Positions 21,024 to 32,190 of a DNA stretch of 64,000 bases are shown in pieces; positions within the stretch are counted from its first letter, which is position 1, and the number at the start of each line of letters is the position of its first letter. Below the pieces are notes generated by a model, which was not told the DNA's origin, did not search any database, and worked only from the letters and a program-made list of their open reading frames with translations. The translations under genes and the position numbers were made by a program. The DNA lies in contig NC_087392.1 in the NCBI RefSeq assembly GCF_963675165.1, forward strand, positions 3,301,001-3,365,000. Direction: 5' to 3'. The stretch comes from Halichondria panicea (Eukaryota; Porifera; Demospongiae; Suberitida; Halichondriidae).

Positions 21024-21983
21024 CAACTAGCTTTTTGCCAGGTGGTAGCTTGACAAGGTTCCATACATCGTTTTCTACTTCATTTCCACCTCCTTCCATT
21101 TAGCCGTATCTCGGCTATTATTTGCAGTGTTACAGTAGGTGTTTCAGTTGTGAGGTGCCTTCCATAGTAAACAGGCTGCTTTCTCTCTCTGCTAGATCTT
21201 CTAGGTGCGGATTCACTTGATAGATCGACAATCAGTTTCAAATCGTTAACAGTTTCGGCTTCGGTTTCTTCACCATCGTTTGGTGTTTCTGTTTCGTCAA
21301 ACTGTAGCCTTGACAAGAACACATTTCCGTGCTTTCGTGTCAACTTGCCCCGTGGGAATATGGGCGTATGCATCACACCCAAACACTCGAAGGTTGCATA
21401 CCTTCGGATTTTCTATGCCTCGTACGGTGTTTTCCCTTGTACTGCGTTTTCCCTTGTACTGCTTTTGTAGGGCAACGATTCTTCAGGTAAGTTGCAGTTG
21501 ATACTGCCAGTAACAAGCTTGCTGACTCAACCTATCGCCTCTCAGCCACTCCATTTTGTTCTGGCGTTTTAGGGATTGTTCTTTCGTGTCGGATTCCTTC
21601 ATCCCTCAAGAATTTTTCGAATTCGTTTGAAGTGTATTCTCCGCCGTTATTGTTTCTAAGTGATTAAACACCTTATCCTTAGTTTTCAGCCCACGTGTAT
21701 CTTATTTTGTCATCAGTGAAGGTGAGAAAATATTCAGCTCGTATTTTCCCACACACGTCCGAGTGCACAAGTTCCAGAGCTCCTTTCCACCAACACAGGT
21801 CTCGCAAAAACCGATCTTGTTAGCTGCATCATGTTCAACAAGTTTCTCCTTTGCAATCAGTTGTAAGTTCTGTTCACCGAGATGTCTGTGCCACAGTTTC
21901 CAGCCACATTTACGACTTCTTGAGCACAGTGTTCCAGGTGGTAGAGATTGCCAACGCGTGTGGCAAAAGCAACTTCTTCTCAT
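21024..21983 (-). pseudogene. copia integrase region
   Basis: On the minus strand: gag-pre-integrase/zinc motif WHRHLGEQNLQLIAKEKLV with CETCVGGK (21983-21702); integrase core end GGEYTSNEFEKFLRDEGI and KTPEQNGVAERR near 21540-21660; FGCDAYAHIPTG near 21360; and the acidic linker APRRSSRERKQPVYYGRHL (21080-21382). Together they would insert the cDNA into the host genome. Frames change several times. A 17-bp tandem duplication lies at 21429-21462. Next to the gypsy junction the RT start motif (VWNLVKLPPGKKLVG) is cut. Confidence 0.75.
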
Positions 21984-22040
21984 TCAGAATTTCACAGCCG
22001 AATCTTGTTGTCTTTCCTTTACTAGAGGCTTTGGATACGC

Positions 22041-22712
22041 TCAACAGGCTACCAAAAGAACAGAACATTGTTCAACTTGCATTTCGCTGAGAGCGCCCAT
22101 CCCCCATCGCCTAGTGTCACTACTTGTGGAGTTTGCAGTGACTGAGTCAACAATCCAGGCGCCTTTCGTTGATGAAGCATTAAGTGCAAGGGTAGTGGCT
22201 TCTTCATCTGAGTGCGTCTCAGCTAGGCTGGCTGCTTGTTTCTTTTGACTCTGAGTCGCTAAGTCGCTAGGAACTTCCTGCAGTCCTGCAGGGGCTACTT
22301 GCTTTTCTTGGAACTTTGATTCTTCATGCAGTAGTCTCTCGGTTACTAGTTCCCATTTAGGAACGCTCTCCGTCACTAACATATCAAATGAGTCTGGTAG
22401 GCTAGCGAGCAGATGCACGACTCTGTCTTCTAGGATCTCCAACAGTTCACTCATCGTTTTGATGCGGTCGAGCTTTCTTCTTAGCTGCAGGTTATTTTCT
22501 TCAGCTTCAGCTTGTGGATCCTCAGGGTCACCTAGCAATGACGGCTCAACTGCGAGCAAGATCACTGCGAGTGTTTGGTCCTTTCTTGCCAGGAATTTTC
22601 TCTGTGGTTCTCCATCTCCACCTGGTGCGGCTTCTGTCCCGCCGACTATGTTCCAAAGGCTGTCCTTGACAAGGGCCTCGTAGTGCAGTTTTAAAGTTCG
22701 CCATTCGATCAA
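22041..22712 (-). pseudogene. copia Gag (UBN2-type)
   Basis: 223-codon open frame on the minus strand starting MIEWRTLKLHYEALVKD. It contains LWNIVGG, ARKDQTLAVILLAVEPSLL, and the DRVVHLLASLPDSFDMLVT segment that is diagnostic of copia-type Gag (UBN2 family), followed by a charged tail. The usual CCHC zinc knuckle is not visible. It is the best preserved part of the element, but the start is uncertain because homologous Gags begin further upstream, near the primer site. Confidence 0.75.
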
Positions 22713-22771
22713 CCGTTCAATCCTACTTAAGAGTTTAGAGTCTTTGTTGCTAGCTATTCACTTCCGATTGC

Positions 22772-22785
22772 CTGGGCCCATAACC
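22772..22785 (-). promoter_or_regulatory. copia primer-binding site, half-tRNA-iMet type
   Basis: The minus strand reads GGTTATGGGCCCAG, complementary to the anticodon arm of initiator tRNA-Met, the priming mode known for Drosophila copia. A 7-bp duplication (ATAACCTATAACC) separates it from the LTR end. Confidence 0.7.
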
Positions 22786-22793
22786 TATAACCT

Positions 22794-22983
22794 ATTGGCA
22801 AGAGATCTGATGCACAGCAGCGAGTTGAATTTGACAGGTAAACATGCATAGTGCACTGAGGCCTATTGTACAACAAAAGACTACTAAGATCCAACAGAGA
22901 TAATTACATTCCTAACACAAACTATGGTAACTACACAATAACCAATAAAATAACCAATAACTAAAACACATAACTAATAATCA
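22794..22983 (-). repeat. copia 5' LTR
   Basis: Starts TG at 22983 (minus strand TGATTATTAG) and ends near TTGCCA/ATA before the primer site. It matches 12833-12998 in blocks; boundaries are good to about 10 bp. Confidence 0.6.
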
Positions 22984-25057
22984 TATTGGACATATCACCA
23001 CGCTTGCTGACCCACACACGTCCCACTTCCATGGCCACCACCCGCCTGCACTTTCGTCACTGTCAGACCCGATGACACACTTTTGTCATCAGGAAGTTCA
23101 TCTCCGTCATCATTGGACAGTGACCCACTTCCATCAGACACCCCCACCCGTTGACATCAGAGAACGATCACTGCTAATTCTAGTTTAGCTATACTACTCA
23201 TCTCCTGGCCTGGTCGTCCTGGTCCATAGCGCATAGCGTCTGGCATAAAGCTTTGGGAGGTATCCTACTATCCCCTCTCCTTCATAGGAGACATCGCCTT
23301 CAAGCTGTTCAAGCACATCGGCACAAGTAAACAACTTGCTGTAAGATGCTAAAAGGTGCTAATGAAATTTTAACATAGCTTGTGATTCTACAGCTCTTCG
23401 TACTCAGTGGCGAGAAATCTGGACTTTTGATAGCAGCTTTGTGGTCATAATAAAGAACTTCAATAAATCCATCATCACTTTAGTTTGCCACTCCAGTCTG
23501 TTGTTAGTGAAATTTAGAAAATTTCCACAATTTGCCATTCGTTCCTAATTGGATGCCAATTCTTTACGACTTCTCTAGCTAGGCTCTGAAATTGAGAGTA
23601 GAGTAGAGTTTAGAGTAATCTTCCTCGGTATGCGTAGGAAAGTTTCTGCAATAGATAGATCCAAACATACAGTCCTGAAGTCACTTCCCTTTCAGGTGTG
23701 GAAAAGACAGATGAGAACACTGGCATTTGGTATACACTGCTTCAAGACGTCCCCATATCTTTGTATAAACAATGGTCTGCTGCAAGGGGTGGTTTTGAGG
23801 TGAAAAAACTACTAGTCTGAGGTTACAACTTCTGCATGTAGAGTCACTGACTTAAGAGATGCTAGACAACAGCCAGGTCTAGCTACTAAGAATATGTACC
23901 TAGTATATATAGTACGTATCTTAGTCATCTACTAATTTAAAGTGCATGCATAGGTCATAGGTCAACTATTGCTGTTGCTGAGTCAGCAATGTTTTGTAGC
24001 CTCGATCGCCTTGTGAAGGAGTTGTGCATACTGAAAGTTCTCACCAGACTGCACTGGGTACCCAATGACTTGCAAGGATGTAGACAACATGAAAAGAATC
24101 ATGTCAAGATTTGCCATGCAAGGGTACTTCAAATGATCACTTACCCTGATTCTTCTCAATTTCTTGCAGGTTACTTCAAGTGTTAAGTGTTAAGGCAAGA
24201 CTCTTACCCTGATATGACAACCTGTAACATAAGGTTACTTCAAGTGTTCAGGCAAGACTCTTACACTGATTTGATTCTTGTCAATTCAAGTGTGTAACAC
24301 ATAGTGCTGGCTATACGACTGTACTCCAATACTCCCCCAGCATTAAATTTTAATCGGCATTATAAAGTCATGGTACCATTAAAATGAAAATGATTGTAGT
24401 TAAAACTGAAAACATTAAACTGTGCTAATGCCTCTCGCCAGCTTTCGCTGAAAAGTATTAGAGTGTTAGTTTCTAAAGTCACTGAGACTTATTTACAAGC
24501 TTGTATTATGTGGCCTTCAAAAAGGAAGAATCTTCCGGGATCTGTAGTTATTGTTAGCTTACCAGGCCTTCAAGAGACAAAGATGATTCTACCAGGAGGA
24601 TCTGGATCTGGATCTTGGATCTCACACATGGGGAATGAGCGCGCATGCGCATTACATCCATAGGAATAATTAAAGGGTGTGCCGGCTACTGTTTTAACAG
24701 ATATTTTTTCTGAGTATTGTAGCTAACAAAAAGCTAGCGCTTTAGTGCAAGGCTAACTCATATGTTGAATAGAAAGTTTGTGCGGACAGATGATGGTGCC
24801 TTCAATGTGAGTCAAACTAGCCATAACTCGAGAAAGAAGCTTTAGATTACTACGAATCAAAATCCACTGTTAGCATTGCAACCGTTGAGCTGGAACAGAC
24901 ACACAACACAGTCAGCTTTACCGTATCCCTCGTGCATAATGAAAATGATTGTGTTAACCCAGACTATGTTATGTTGCAGTTCACTGCCCCCCAATTTTTG
25001 CTATCTTGGTCCACAGCTCGATATTCCACTACATCGCATATAATTTTCTGATTGTAC
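22984..25057. other. Mostly no gene; piggyBac-like fragment D
   Basis: 23168-23395 matches the 5' part of the piggyBac-like family (AATTCTAGTTTAGCTATACT, GCGTCTGGCATAAAGCTTT, TTCAAGCTGTTCAAGCACAT). About 24640-24960 is similar to the dispersed repeat at 28560-29020. Short open frames such as 24463-24663 have no support. I see no gene. Confidence 0.5.
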
Positions 25058-25061
25058 TTAA

Positions 25062-25878
25062 CCCTTTAACCGCCCCACAATAGTGACTTTTTTTGCGAAA
25101 TTCTAATTCTGCGGTACTTAGGAAGTAGCTCGAACTACGCACATCCCTGTATACAGGAAGAGCTGTAGAATCACATGCAATTTAGTCTAGAAATTTCCAA
25201 GCCACGTTGCTATGTTAAAATTTCATTAGCATCTTACCGCACGCAGTTTATAGCTATGGCTAGGTTGTTTACTTGTGCCGATGCCGATGTGCTTGAACAG
25301 CTTGAGGACAGCAATGGCGATGTCTCTTCTGGTGATGACAGTGCCTATGAATATGAATACCTCCCAAAGGCTACCAGCTTTATGCCAGACGCTGATGAAC
25401 GCTAGCGCTATGGACCAGGACGGTGAAAGACCAGGAGAGGGCTCACTGTGTGACTCTGGCAAGTAGTATAGTATAGCTAGAATATCAGTAGTGAGTATGA
25501 TATAGCTAAAATAGAATTAGCAGTAATGAACAGTCTTTATGTGAGCTTTATGTGAGCTTGTAAATTTCATAGATCGTTCACCGATATAGTAATAGACGTA
25601 CGTATTGTACTTCAAATTGATATATCTTAGCACTGTTACATTCATATGATGTGAAAATCTGAAAATCAAGCTCCTTTATACCATGATCCATAAAAAAAAT
25701 TTTTTGGAGCATTTAAAATGATAAAAACGGGTGAGCGTAATAACCGTGGTTGTTATGGCAACACGTGTTGCACCATTTTATTCCTTGCATTCTATTGGTA
25801 TATGATTGCTAGGCAACCCGATAGAGAATTTACAGACATTTTACTTTACTGTCAATTAAGAATCCGACGGTTAAAGGG
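25062..25878 (+). mobile_element. piggyBac-like non-autonomous element, copy E, complete ends
   Basis: The ends CCCTTTAACCG and CGGTTAAAGGG are flanked by TTAA on both sides (25058-25061 and 25879-25882); 817 bp. It is the reference copy for fragments A-D and keeps the first coding exon but no DDD catalytic region. Confidence 0.75.
25175..25405 (+). pseudogene. N-terminal remnant of a piggyBac-like transposase
   Basis: 76 codons, MQFSLEISKPRCYVK ... VLEQLEDSNGDVSSGDDSAY ..., ending after FMPDADER. The acidic, Ser/Asp-rich N terminus is a usual feature of piggyBac transposases. The rest of the enzyme, including the catalytic aspartates, is absent because the element is internally deleted. The same segment recurs in copies A, B and D. 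Confidence 0.5.
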
Positions 25879-25882
25879 TTAA

Positions 25883-27110
25883 CGACGGAGTAGACGGCTG
25901 ACACTACAACAAACTGAACATCAGAACAAACTGAACATCAGCCATTGCAGCCTGCAAAGTTATAGTATATAGTATCTAGTATAGCTAGAGCAGCTCACAT
26001 TTCACACTAAGACGGCACACTAAGACGGCGCACCTTTGAGTCTGGTAGAGTGTTAAATTGGATCTTATCAGGCAATCTAGCAATCTATATTCATCATAAT
26101 TATTAATACAAATATTATTATTAATACAATAACATACGATACAACAATTAGTGCCTTTCAAGGGTGTGTAGCTCACATCGACATTGAAAAGAAGTTGGTT
26201 AGATTTGCCATGAAAGAGATGCTTTAAATGTCCATTCTTGTTTTCAAAACCGAATAAGGAATGTGTGCACTTCTATCACCATATTATAGTTCAGGGAGCA
26301 AGACGCAAAAATCTATAATCATTTACTCCGCAGCGTTGACTTCAGCTTGAGTTATCCTACTTCCCAACATGATTACTTCCCAACATGATATGAATTGCAC
26401 ACACCAGTGGTGCCAAAAAAGAGACGGCAGGTGATCAATGAGCAGAAGCCAAGTATGTAGTTCTGAAGCTTTCCAGATGTTTCCGAATAGATCTTGGGGG
26501 CCGGCTGAATTCATGGGGGGGAGTTTGCTTCAGAAAAGTCCAAGGTAGAACGGCTCTCTGTGGTTGTTACTCCTTCCAGCACTGCATGCTTATAATACAG
26601 AATTGACTAAGTTGATAATGGAGGTGAGAGGAGATAACCCTTTGACTGGTTGCTGACTTTGACTGGTTGCTGACTCACTTCGGCTTCACAAGCATTACAA
26701 CGATTTCGATTTCAGAATCAGATCTTAAAGTATCGGGCGGGTATGTGAGTGTCGCATTCTTTGTGGAGACAAACCGAGCGGCCATTGAACTGCTATCACA
26801 ATTGATGCTTTGAAGTCCTTGAAAAGAATTTACAACAAGGCGGAGTCTACTAATTTGACACGCTAGAGAGGTGTTTAATATTCGGCTTAGATGGCACGTT
26901 TTCAGTCTAATAGTAGGATCAGACTGGCCACATGCTGGCCACATGCTGACACCACATGCTGACAGTAGACACCATCGGTAGGACATTGAAAGGGCAAGAC
27001 AATCCCCACCAGAAAATTGACTACCTGACGCTACAAGTTTTCATCATCAGTCGATACTTCTGGCAGTCCAACAAGCGAATCTCCAACAAGCAGTAATCTG
27101 CAGAACAAAG
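25883..27110. other. No confirmed gene; one candidate C-terminal exon
   Basis: The minus strand 26675-26986 is open and non-repetitive (LACQISRLRLVVNSFQGLQS, STKNATLTYPPDTLRSDSEI) and ends with a stop next to two 17-bp copies (26641-26674). No family recognised. Other 17-bp and 16-bp tandem duplications are at 25908-25941 and near 26360. Confidence 0.35.
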
Positions 27111-27111
27111 G

Positions 27112-27330
27112 ATGATTGACACACACCCACACACACACAGAGTCAGTCCACACACAGAGTCAGTCACACACACACAGCACACACACACACACACACACCA
27201 CACAGAGTCAGTCACACAGTCACACAGTCAGTCACACACACACACACAGACACACACCACACACAGACACACACACACACACACACGCACATCGCACACG
27301 CACATCACACACACACACACACACGAAGGA
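27112..27330. repeat. CA-rich microsatellite
   Basis: (CA)n interrupted by CAGAGTCAGTCACA units; the open frames over it (127 and 119 codons) are repeat translations. Confidence 0.9.
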
Positions 27331-27776
27331 AGTCACTCACTTGATAAAACTGACTCAAATGCACCAAGTCGGCAGTGGGCGAACACTTCTTTCCACAAGT
27401 CACGCATATTTTTTTATGGCAGGAGTCTGTCTTTTCAAAAAACCTCTTCAATTTGTAGAAGGTGGGAGGTATTAGATTTTGCTTGGGGGAGATGAATATG
27501 AGGAGACCTATGCATGCACACAACACTTCAAAAACAGTGACCTTTGCACCAGGTGTTGAGTTTGCTGATGTTGCTGATGAAGACGTGGATGTTGAATTTG
27601 CAGTGCTGGTGAAGACGTGGGCGTGGAACGCTGGTGAAGACGTGTTTGTTGAATTTTCTAGAGGGGATATGGCTACATCTGGCGGGGATATGGGTATGGG
27701 CATCTGGTCTGCAATGACAAAAAAAGTGTATACACTCTTGTGGTACTGGCATCCTTGTTCTTGATGGAGTACCCAT
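27331..27776 (-). other. Unassigned minus-strand open segment
   Basis: Open on the minus strand with a Ser/Thr/Asn-rich part (SPLENSTNTSSPAFHAHVF) and a cysteine cluster CHKKICVTCGKKC. The duplicated GGTGAAGACGTG makes part of it repetitive. It could be a coding exon; no family recognised. Confidence 0.25.
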
Positions 27777-27932
27777 TGCTGATCGACATCGACATTAGCT
27801 TATTAGCTAGCAACGCATTACACAGCAACTAAGCATATAGTTTTCAGCTTGAAAACTCCCTTGTTTACTAACATTTCCATTCTTGTTAATTGGACACTTC
27901 CAAACTTGATTACTACTGTTGTGTGAACCACA

Positions 27933-28060
27933 ATTACCAAGCAGTACTCAAACCTTGCAAACATGGTATAAACAAGCTTGTGAACTGCTTGAAAACTAGC
28001 TCAAATTACCAAGCAGTACTCAAACCTTGAAAACACAAGCTTATGAACTGCTTGAAAACT
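27933..28060. repeat. Degenerate ~70-bp tandem duplication
   Basis: ATTACCAAGCAGTACTCAAA ... ACTGCTTGAAAACT occurs twice in a row with small differences. Confidence 0.8.
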
Positions 28061-28219
28061 TCTGGTTTAGGTAATTAACTTTGGCAGGAATAATTGATTT
28101 CAATTAGCATAACAGCATGAACAATACACAAGTATACAAAGTTAGTGATAATGATACATGAGAGTTTCTGAAATGAGTTTTGTCAAATTAAACCACATCT
28201 GTTAAACATCCGCAGATAA

Positions 28220-29714
28220 TGAATGCATCTGGAGGAGGTAGTACATAATAATATACAGGTCTCACTAGCATTAGCAGGACAAGGTGGTTGTCCCGGCTTT
28301 CTTGATTTTTTTGGCCATGACTGCCCCACCATCCTTCATTACTTTGGCATGAGAGTGTTCAAAACTACATGGAACAAAATAATAAAAAGTGGGATTTTAA
28401 CAGAGATTACTTACGATTAGATCGCCATCCAAGCTTATGTTCAATGATCACAGCTGGATCATCACTGTCATCTGATTCATCTGTGATGAAAGCAGGAGCT
28501 CCAATACTTGACTAATTTGATGTTTCTAAGGGGGTGTGTGTAATGATACTAAATTTAAATGAAAGCACCGCGGGTGCTGATGCCTCGGTGAAGCTATACC
28601 ACATGCTGTAGCTGCTAGCGCTAGTAGCTTGCGACCGTGTAATGGCTGCTGCATGCTGAACAGCTAGATGCAGCTTTACAGCTCTTTACAGCTCTTTTAT
28701 CACTGTTGCAGCTACCAATAGCTAGCGTTCTAGTGCAGAGCTAACTGCTAAGTAGAGTAGCAACACTACATGGACAAGTTTCGCTTCGCACTGATCTGAA
28801 AAGGCATTCCAAGTAAGCAAATCTAGCCATAACTAGAGAACGAAGCATTATTTTGCAAATCCACGAATTAAAATCCAAGAAAACAATCCAAGAAAACATG
28901 ACTAGAAGCCTATAGAAACTCTTACTTGCACTTCATTTATCCTTGAGCAGCACTCTACACACACACACAGACAGACACACAAACACACTACCGTATACCT
29001 CGCTTGCGCATGCACACCGAGGCATAATAACTATAGTATACTTACTCGAAGACGCCTTGCTCGACACCGACTTTGTTTAGCTTTGGCCGTTCTGCGCTGT
29101 TTTCTTTTTGATCGAGAGACCACTGTCGCCTGATCTGCTCATACTTCCGCTGAACTGCATCTGTACAGTATATATACAACGGAAAACTTGACCCTTAGAG
29201 AAATGTTCAGAGACGACGTTTTTAACCAGCTGACTCTTTACCAGCTGATTATGTTCTGACAAGGAACTAATTTAAAAAAACGAAAGTATGGTTAATAATT
29301 ATAGATTTAATCTCTCGTGTGGTAAAAAATCATCTTAAAAGGCATCGTAAGCGGCTGCTACCAAGTTCTGTAGATGATGTACAGATGTACATAAACTGAA
29401 TAAAATAAAAATTACTTACAGTGAGCTGTCTGGTGACCCTGGCTTTCAGATGTGTCGATTGGTGACATTCTACAATTTATCTCTGGCTCTAGGAGGCTTC
29501 CAGCAGCTGGGTTTCCTTGTATCCCTAGTGTCCACTTCACAAATGAAAAGATTCTCCCTAAGACTTCAACATGTGACGTAAGCATCACCTTTCCAAGATC
29601 TTTTGACGAGCTGCCATATGAGATGTTTAAGAAAAAAATGGATATGAGCGTTTTGGATTCTGCTGGTTTTGGTGGTGGTCCGTAGTTAGTATATAACAGT
29701 TCCAACCTTGACAT
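28220..29714 (-). CDS. Multi-exon hypothetical gene with an HKLxWRS tail
   Basis: Proposed minus-strand exons: 29714 to about 29408 (starts MSRLELLYTNYGPPPKPAE, ends at a GTAAGT donor after GHQTAHC); about 29163-29040 (basic, SGLSIKKKTAQNGQS or an overlapping frame rich in Lys/Glu); about 28510-28415 (TDESDDSDDPAVIIEHKLGW then RSN, donor GTAAGT); and from 28364 (LLNTLM then a stop). The 50-bp intron 28365-28414 preserves phase. A second copy of the tail, with an intron at the same place, is at 54262-54600. A MITE occupies the long intron. From memory this acidic-HKLPWRS tail belongs to a multi-copy family of corals and sponges of unknown function. The early stop after LNTLMPK suggests this copy is damaged. 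Confidence 0.4.
28580..29025. mobile_element. MITE with 11-bp terminal inverted repeats
   Basis: ATGCCTCGGTG (28580-28590) and CACCGAGGCAT (29015-29025) bound 446 bp that contain a CA-rich tract and CCGTATACCTCGCTTGCGCA. Parts of it recur at 11490-11620 and about 24640-24960. Confidence 0.55.
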
Positions 29715-29834
29715 TTTAGCTGCTGTATTACTTCATTGTGTTCATTCATTCATTCATCATCACATTATTCATTCCTTTTTCATTTATTTATTCATTCTTT
29801 CATTCATTCTTATCATAATTATAATAATTGAATA

Positions 29835-31317
29835 TTACATCCAAATACATTGTGAGCAAGTAGCATTAAGATGCTGTCCTGTAGTATGAAGTACGTCGAC
29901 AAAGAGTCCTCTACCATTATCTTCTGCTTCTTCAAGGGGATTTATAGTTTGGAAACTTTGTTTTAAAATTGAGCATGGTATAAACTTAATTCTTGGCACT
30001 GATAATTCTTGGCACTGATACACGTTCTCCTTACGTTCTCCTTCAACATCAGAAGTGTCCACATTAGCTGTAGTACCAAGTTCTTGCTCGCTTGTTTGCA
30101 GCATACCTTCAAAAAAAAGTTGGTATGGAGTTCGATTGCCTTCAGTAGATAAAGGATGATGATTCCAACTATCTACGAAACCTGAAATACATTTGTTTAT
30201 TCGTGGCAGGAAGATCAGATGCAAACAGTAAAGATCCACTTCATTTAAGGGGTCAAGAAGTCCATCACTTTCCAAAGATCGGAAGATTTGGGAAAACACG
30301 GAACCAACACATCTATGAACGTCACGCCAGAGTCTCTCAATTCTTTCATTGTGCACATTCTTTCATTGTGCACAGAACTCCCGGTGATTACACAACTGTA
30401 ATCATTATTGTGTGCAGCAATCATGTACCGCCATACCTCCACATTTTCTCCACCATGATCTGATCTCACATGGTTAGGGACACCATAGTGCCTGATACTG
30501 TCAGTGAAGAGCTGGAGAACAGTTTCTGAACGATTGTTGTCGGTGCATGCCACATAAATGATAGTGCGGGAGAAGCCGTCAATTGAACCATGGATCACAA
30601 AACGCCACCTTATAAGTTTATGATGGCCATCAATGTGCCACACATAATTTGGGTGAGGGGCACTGTACACACGGCGTCTAACAACAGTACAGCGACGCGC
30701 AATGACAGCTTGCTGAGGAACTTTTAATCCCCTTGCTCTTAAGTGGCCGCAAACAAGTCGTTCCCCATCATTCGGGTGATCTCTTTTTATACCACTGATC
30801 ACATCATCTAGCTCATTATCATCCAACATCGACCCATCCTGTGAGGATCTTCCATTTTCTTCTAATCGTCTGTACAAAGTTGCTCTTGATATTCCCAAGA
30901 TAGACGCAATTTTATTCCATTTGTAATGAAGTGATCGTATTTCCAGTATTTCGTCAATGGTAACAGTGGACCTCGCTCGGCCTTCCTGGACGATCAGACC
31001 TGTATATACACATAGACAGTTATGTATCAGAATTATTGTTTATACAGATATAGCACAGTGGAACCTCGTCTTATGTGACAAGGGACTTGCCCGTGTATAA
31101 TTATGGAAACTGAAGTACGTGGTGTTTACCATAGGGTAATGGTAATACCGGCGGTAAACTTTCTGCTAGAGTCTGTCACTGACCTGTCACTAATGGGACT
31201 CTGGTTGGCACCACTTGTTGGCACTTGAGGTAACTGTAACTGACCACTGCTAACTGCTTGCTGAATTGAAACAGCCAGGGCACTAGACAACACTCCAACA
31301 TTCACACCTTCAGCCAT
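29835..31317 (-). CDS. Integrase-core (rve) transposase-like gene, frame broken by a 17-bp duplication
   Basis: Exon 1 starts at 31317 (MAEGVNVGVLSSALAVSIQQ). The main exon begins at the TATACAG acceptor (30999) and runs to 29835. A helix-turn-helix (NKIASILGISRATLYRRLEE) precedes an integrase-type catalytic core: first Asp in YVWHIDGHHKLI, second in RSDHGGENVEVWRY, Glu in HNERIERLWRDV. Such proteins cut and join DNA; related genes are multi-copy in fish, cnidarians and sponges. The reading frame changes exactly at 30341-30374, where TTCTTTCATTGTGCACA is tandemly duplicated. The C-terminal part (29835-30356) continues with DSWNHHPLSTEGNRTPYQLF, typical of the family. Whether the break is biological or an assembly error decides if this is a pseudogene. 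Confidence 0.75.
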
Positions 31318-31383
31318 TCTTGTGGACCATGTGGCAGGTTATCATGTGACTACCACTTGTAATGTAACAAAACCACACCCTGA

Positions 31384-32190
31384 AAAGCACACATCCTCCA
31401 CTGACATTTATAAATACCCATTGACATTTATAAATACCCATTGACATTTATAAATACACATGGACATTTATATATACCCATGGACATTTATATATACCCA
31501 TGGACATTTATAAATACCCATGGACATTTATATATACCCATGGACATTTATAAATACCCATGGACATATATAAATACCCATGGACATATATAAATGTCTA
31601 TGGGTATTTATAAATACCTGTGGACAATTATAAATGTCTACGGGTATTTATAAATACCCATGGACATTTATAAATACCCATTGACATTTATAAATACACA
31701 TGGACATTTATATATACCCATGGACATTTATATATACCCATGGATTATATATACCCATGGACATTTTATAAAAATACCCATGGACATTTATATATACCCA
31801 TGGACATTTATAAATACCCATTGACATTTATAAATACCCATTGACATATGACATATATAAATACCCATGGACATATATAAATGTCTATGGGTATTTATAA
31901 ATACCTGTGGACATTTATAAATGTCTATGGGTATTTATAAATACCCATTGACATTTATAAATACACATGGACATTTATAAATACCCATGGACATATAATA
32001 AATACCCATGGACATTTATATATACCCATGGACATTTATAAATACCCATGGACATATATAAATACCCATGGACATTTATAAATACCCATGGACATATAAA
32101 TACCCATGGACATATATAAATGTCTATGGGTATTTATAAATATCCATGGACATTTATAAATACCCATGGACATATATATATGTCTCACTC
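31384..32190. repeat. ~20-bp minisatellite with inverted blocks
   Basis: About 40 copies of CATTTATAAATACCCATGGA and variants. In four places the orientation flips (ATGTCTATGGGTATTTATAA), creating strong hairpins. Confidence 0.95.

Larger units (their letters stand above)
12833..22983 (-). mobile_element. Ty1/copia retrotransposon, old, split by two nested insertions
   Basis: Minus-strand order from the right: LTR (22794-22983), primer site (22772-22785), gag (22712-22041), gag-pre-integrase and integrase pieces (21983-21024), then reverse transcriptase (15784-15200), RNase H (15200-14870) and the second LTR (12833-12998 plus 14854-14860). The break between integrase and RT is a gypsy insertion (15785-21018). 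The second LTR is split by a TTAA element (12999-14853). Both LTRs share blocks such as ACAACAAAAGACTACTAAG and ACTATGGTAACTACACAAT but differ by indels, so the element is much older than the gypsy copy. Frameshifts and stops are spread throughout. The host target duplication is not resolved. Confidence 0.75.
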
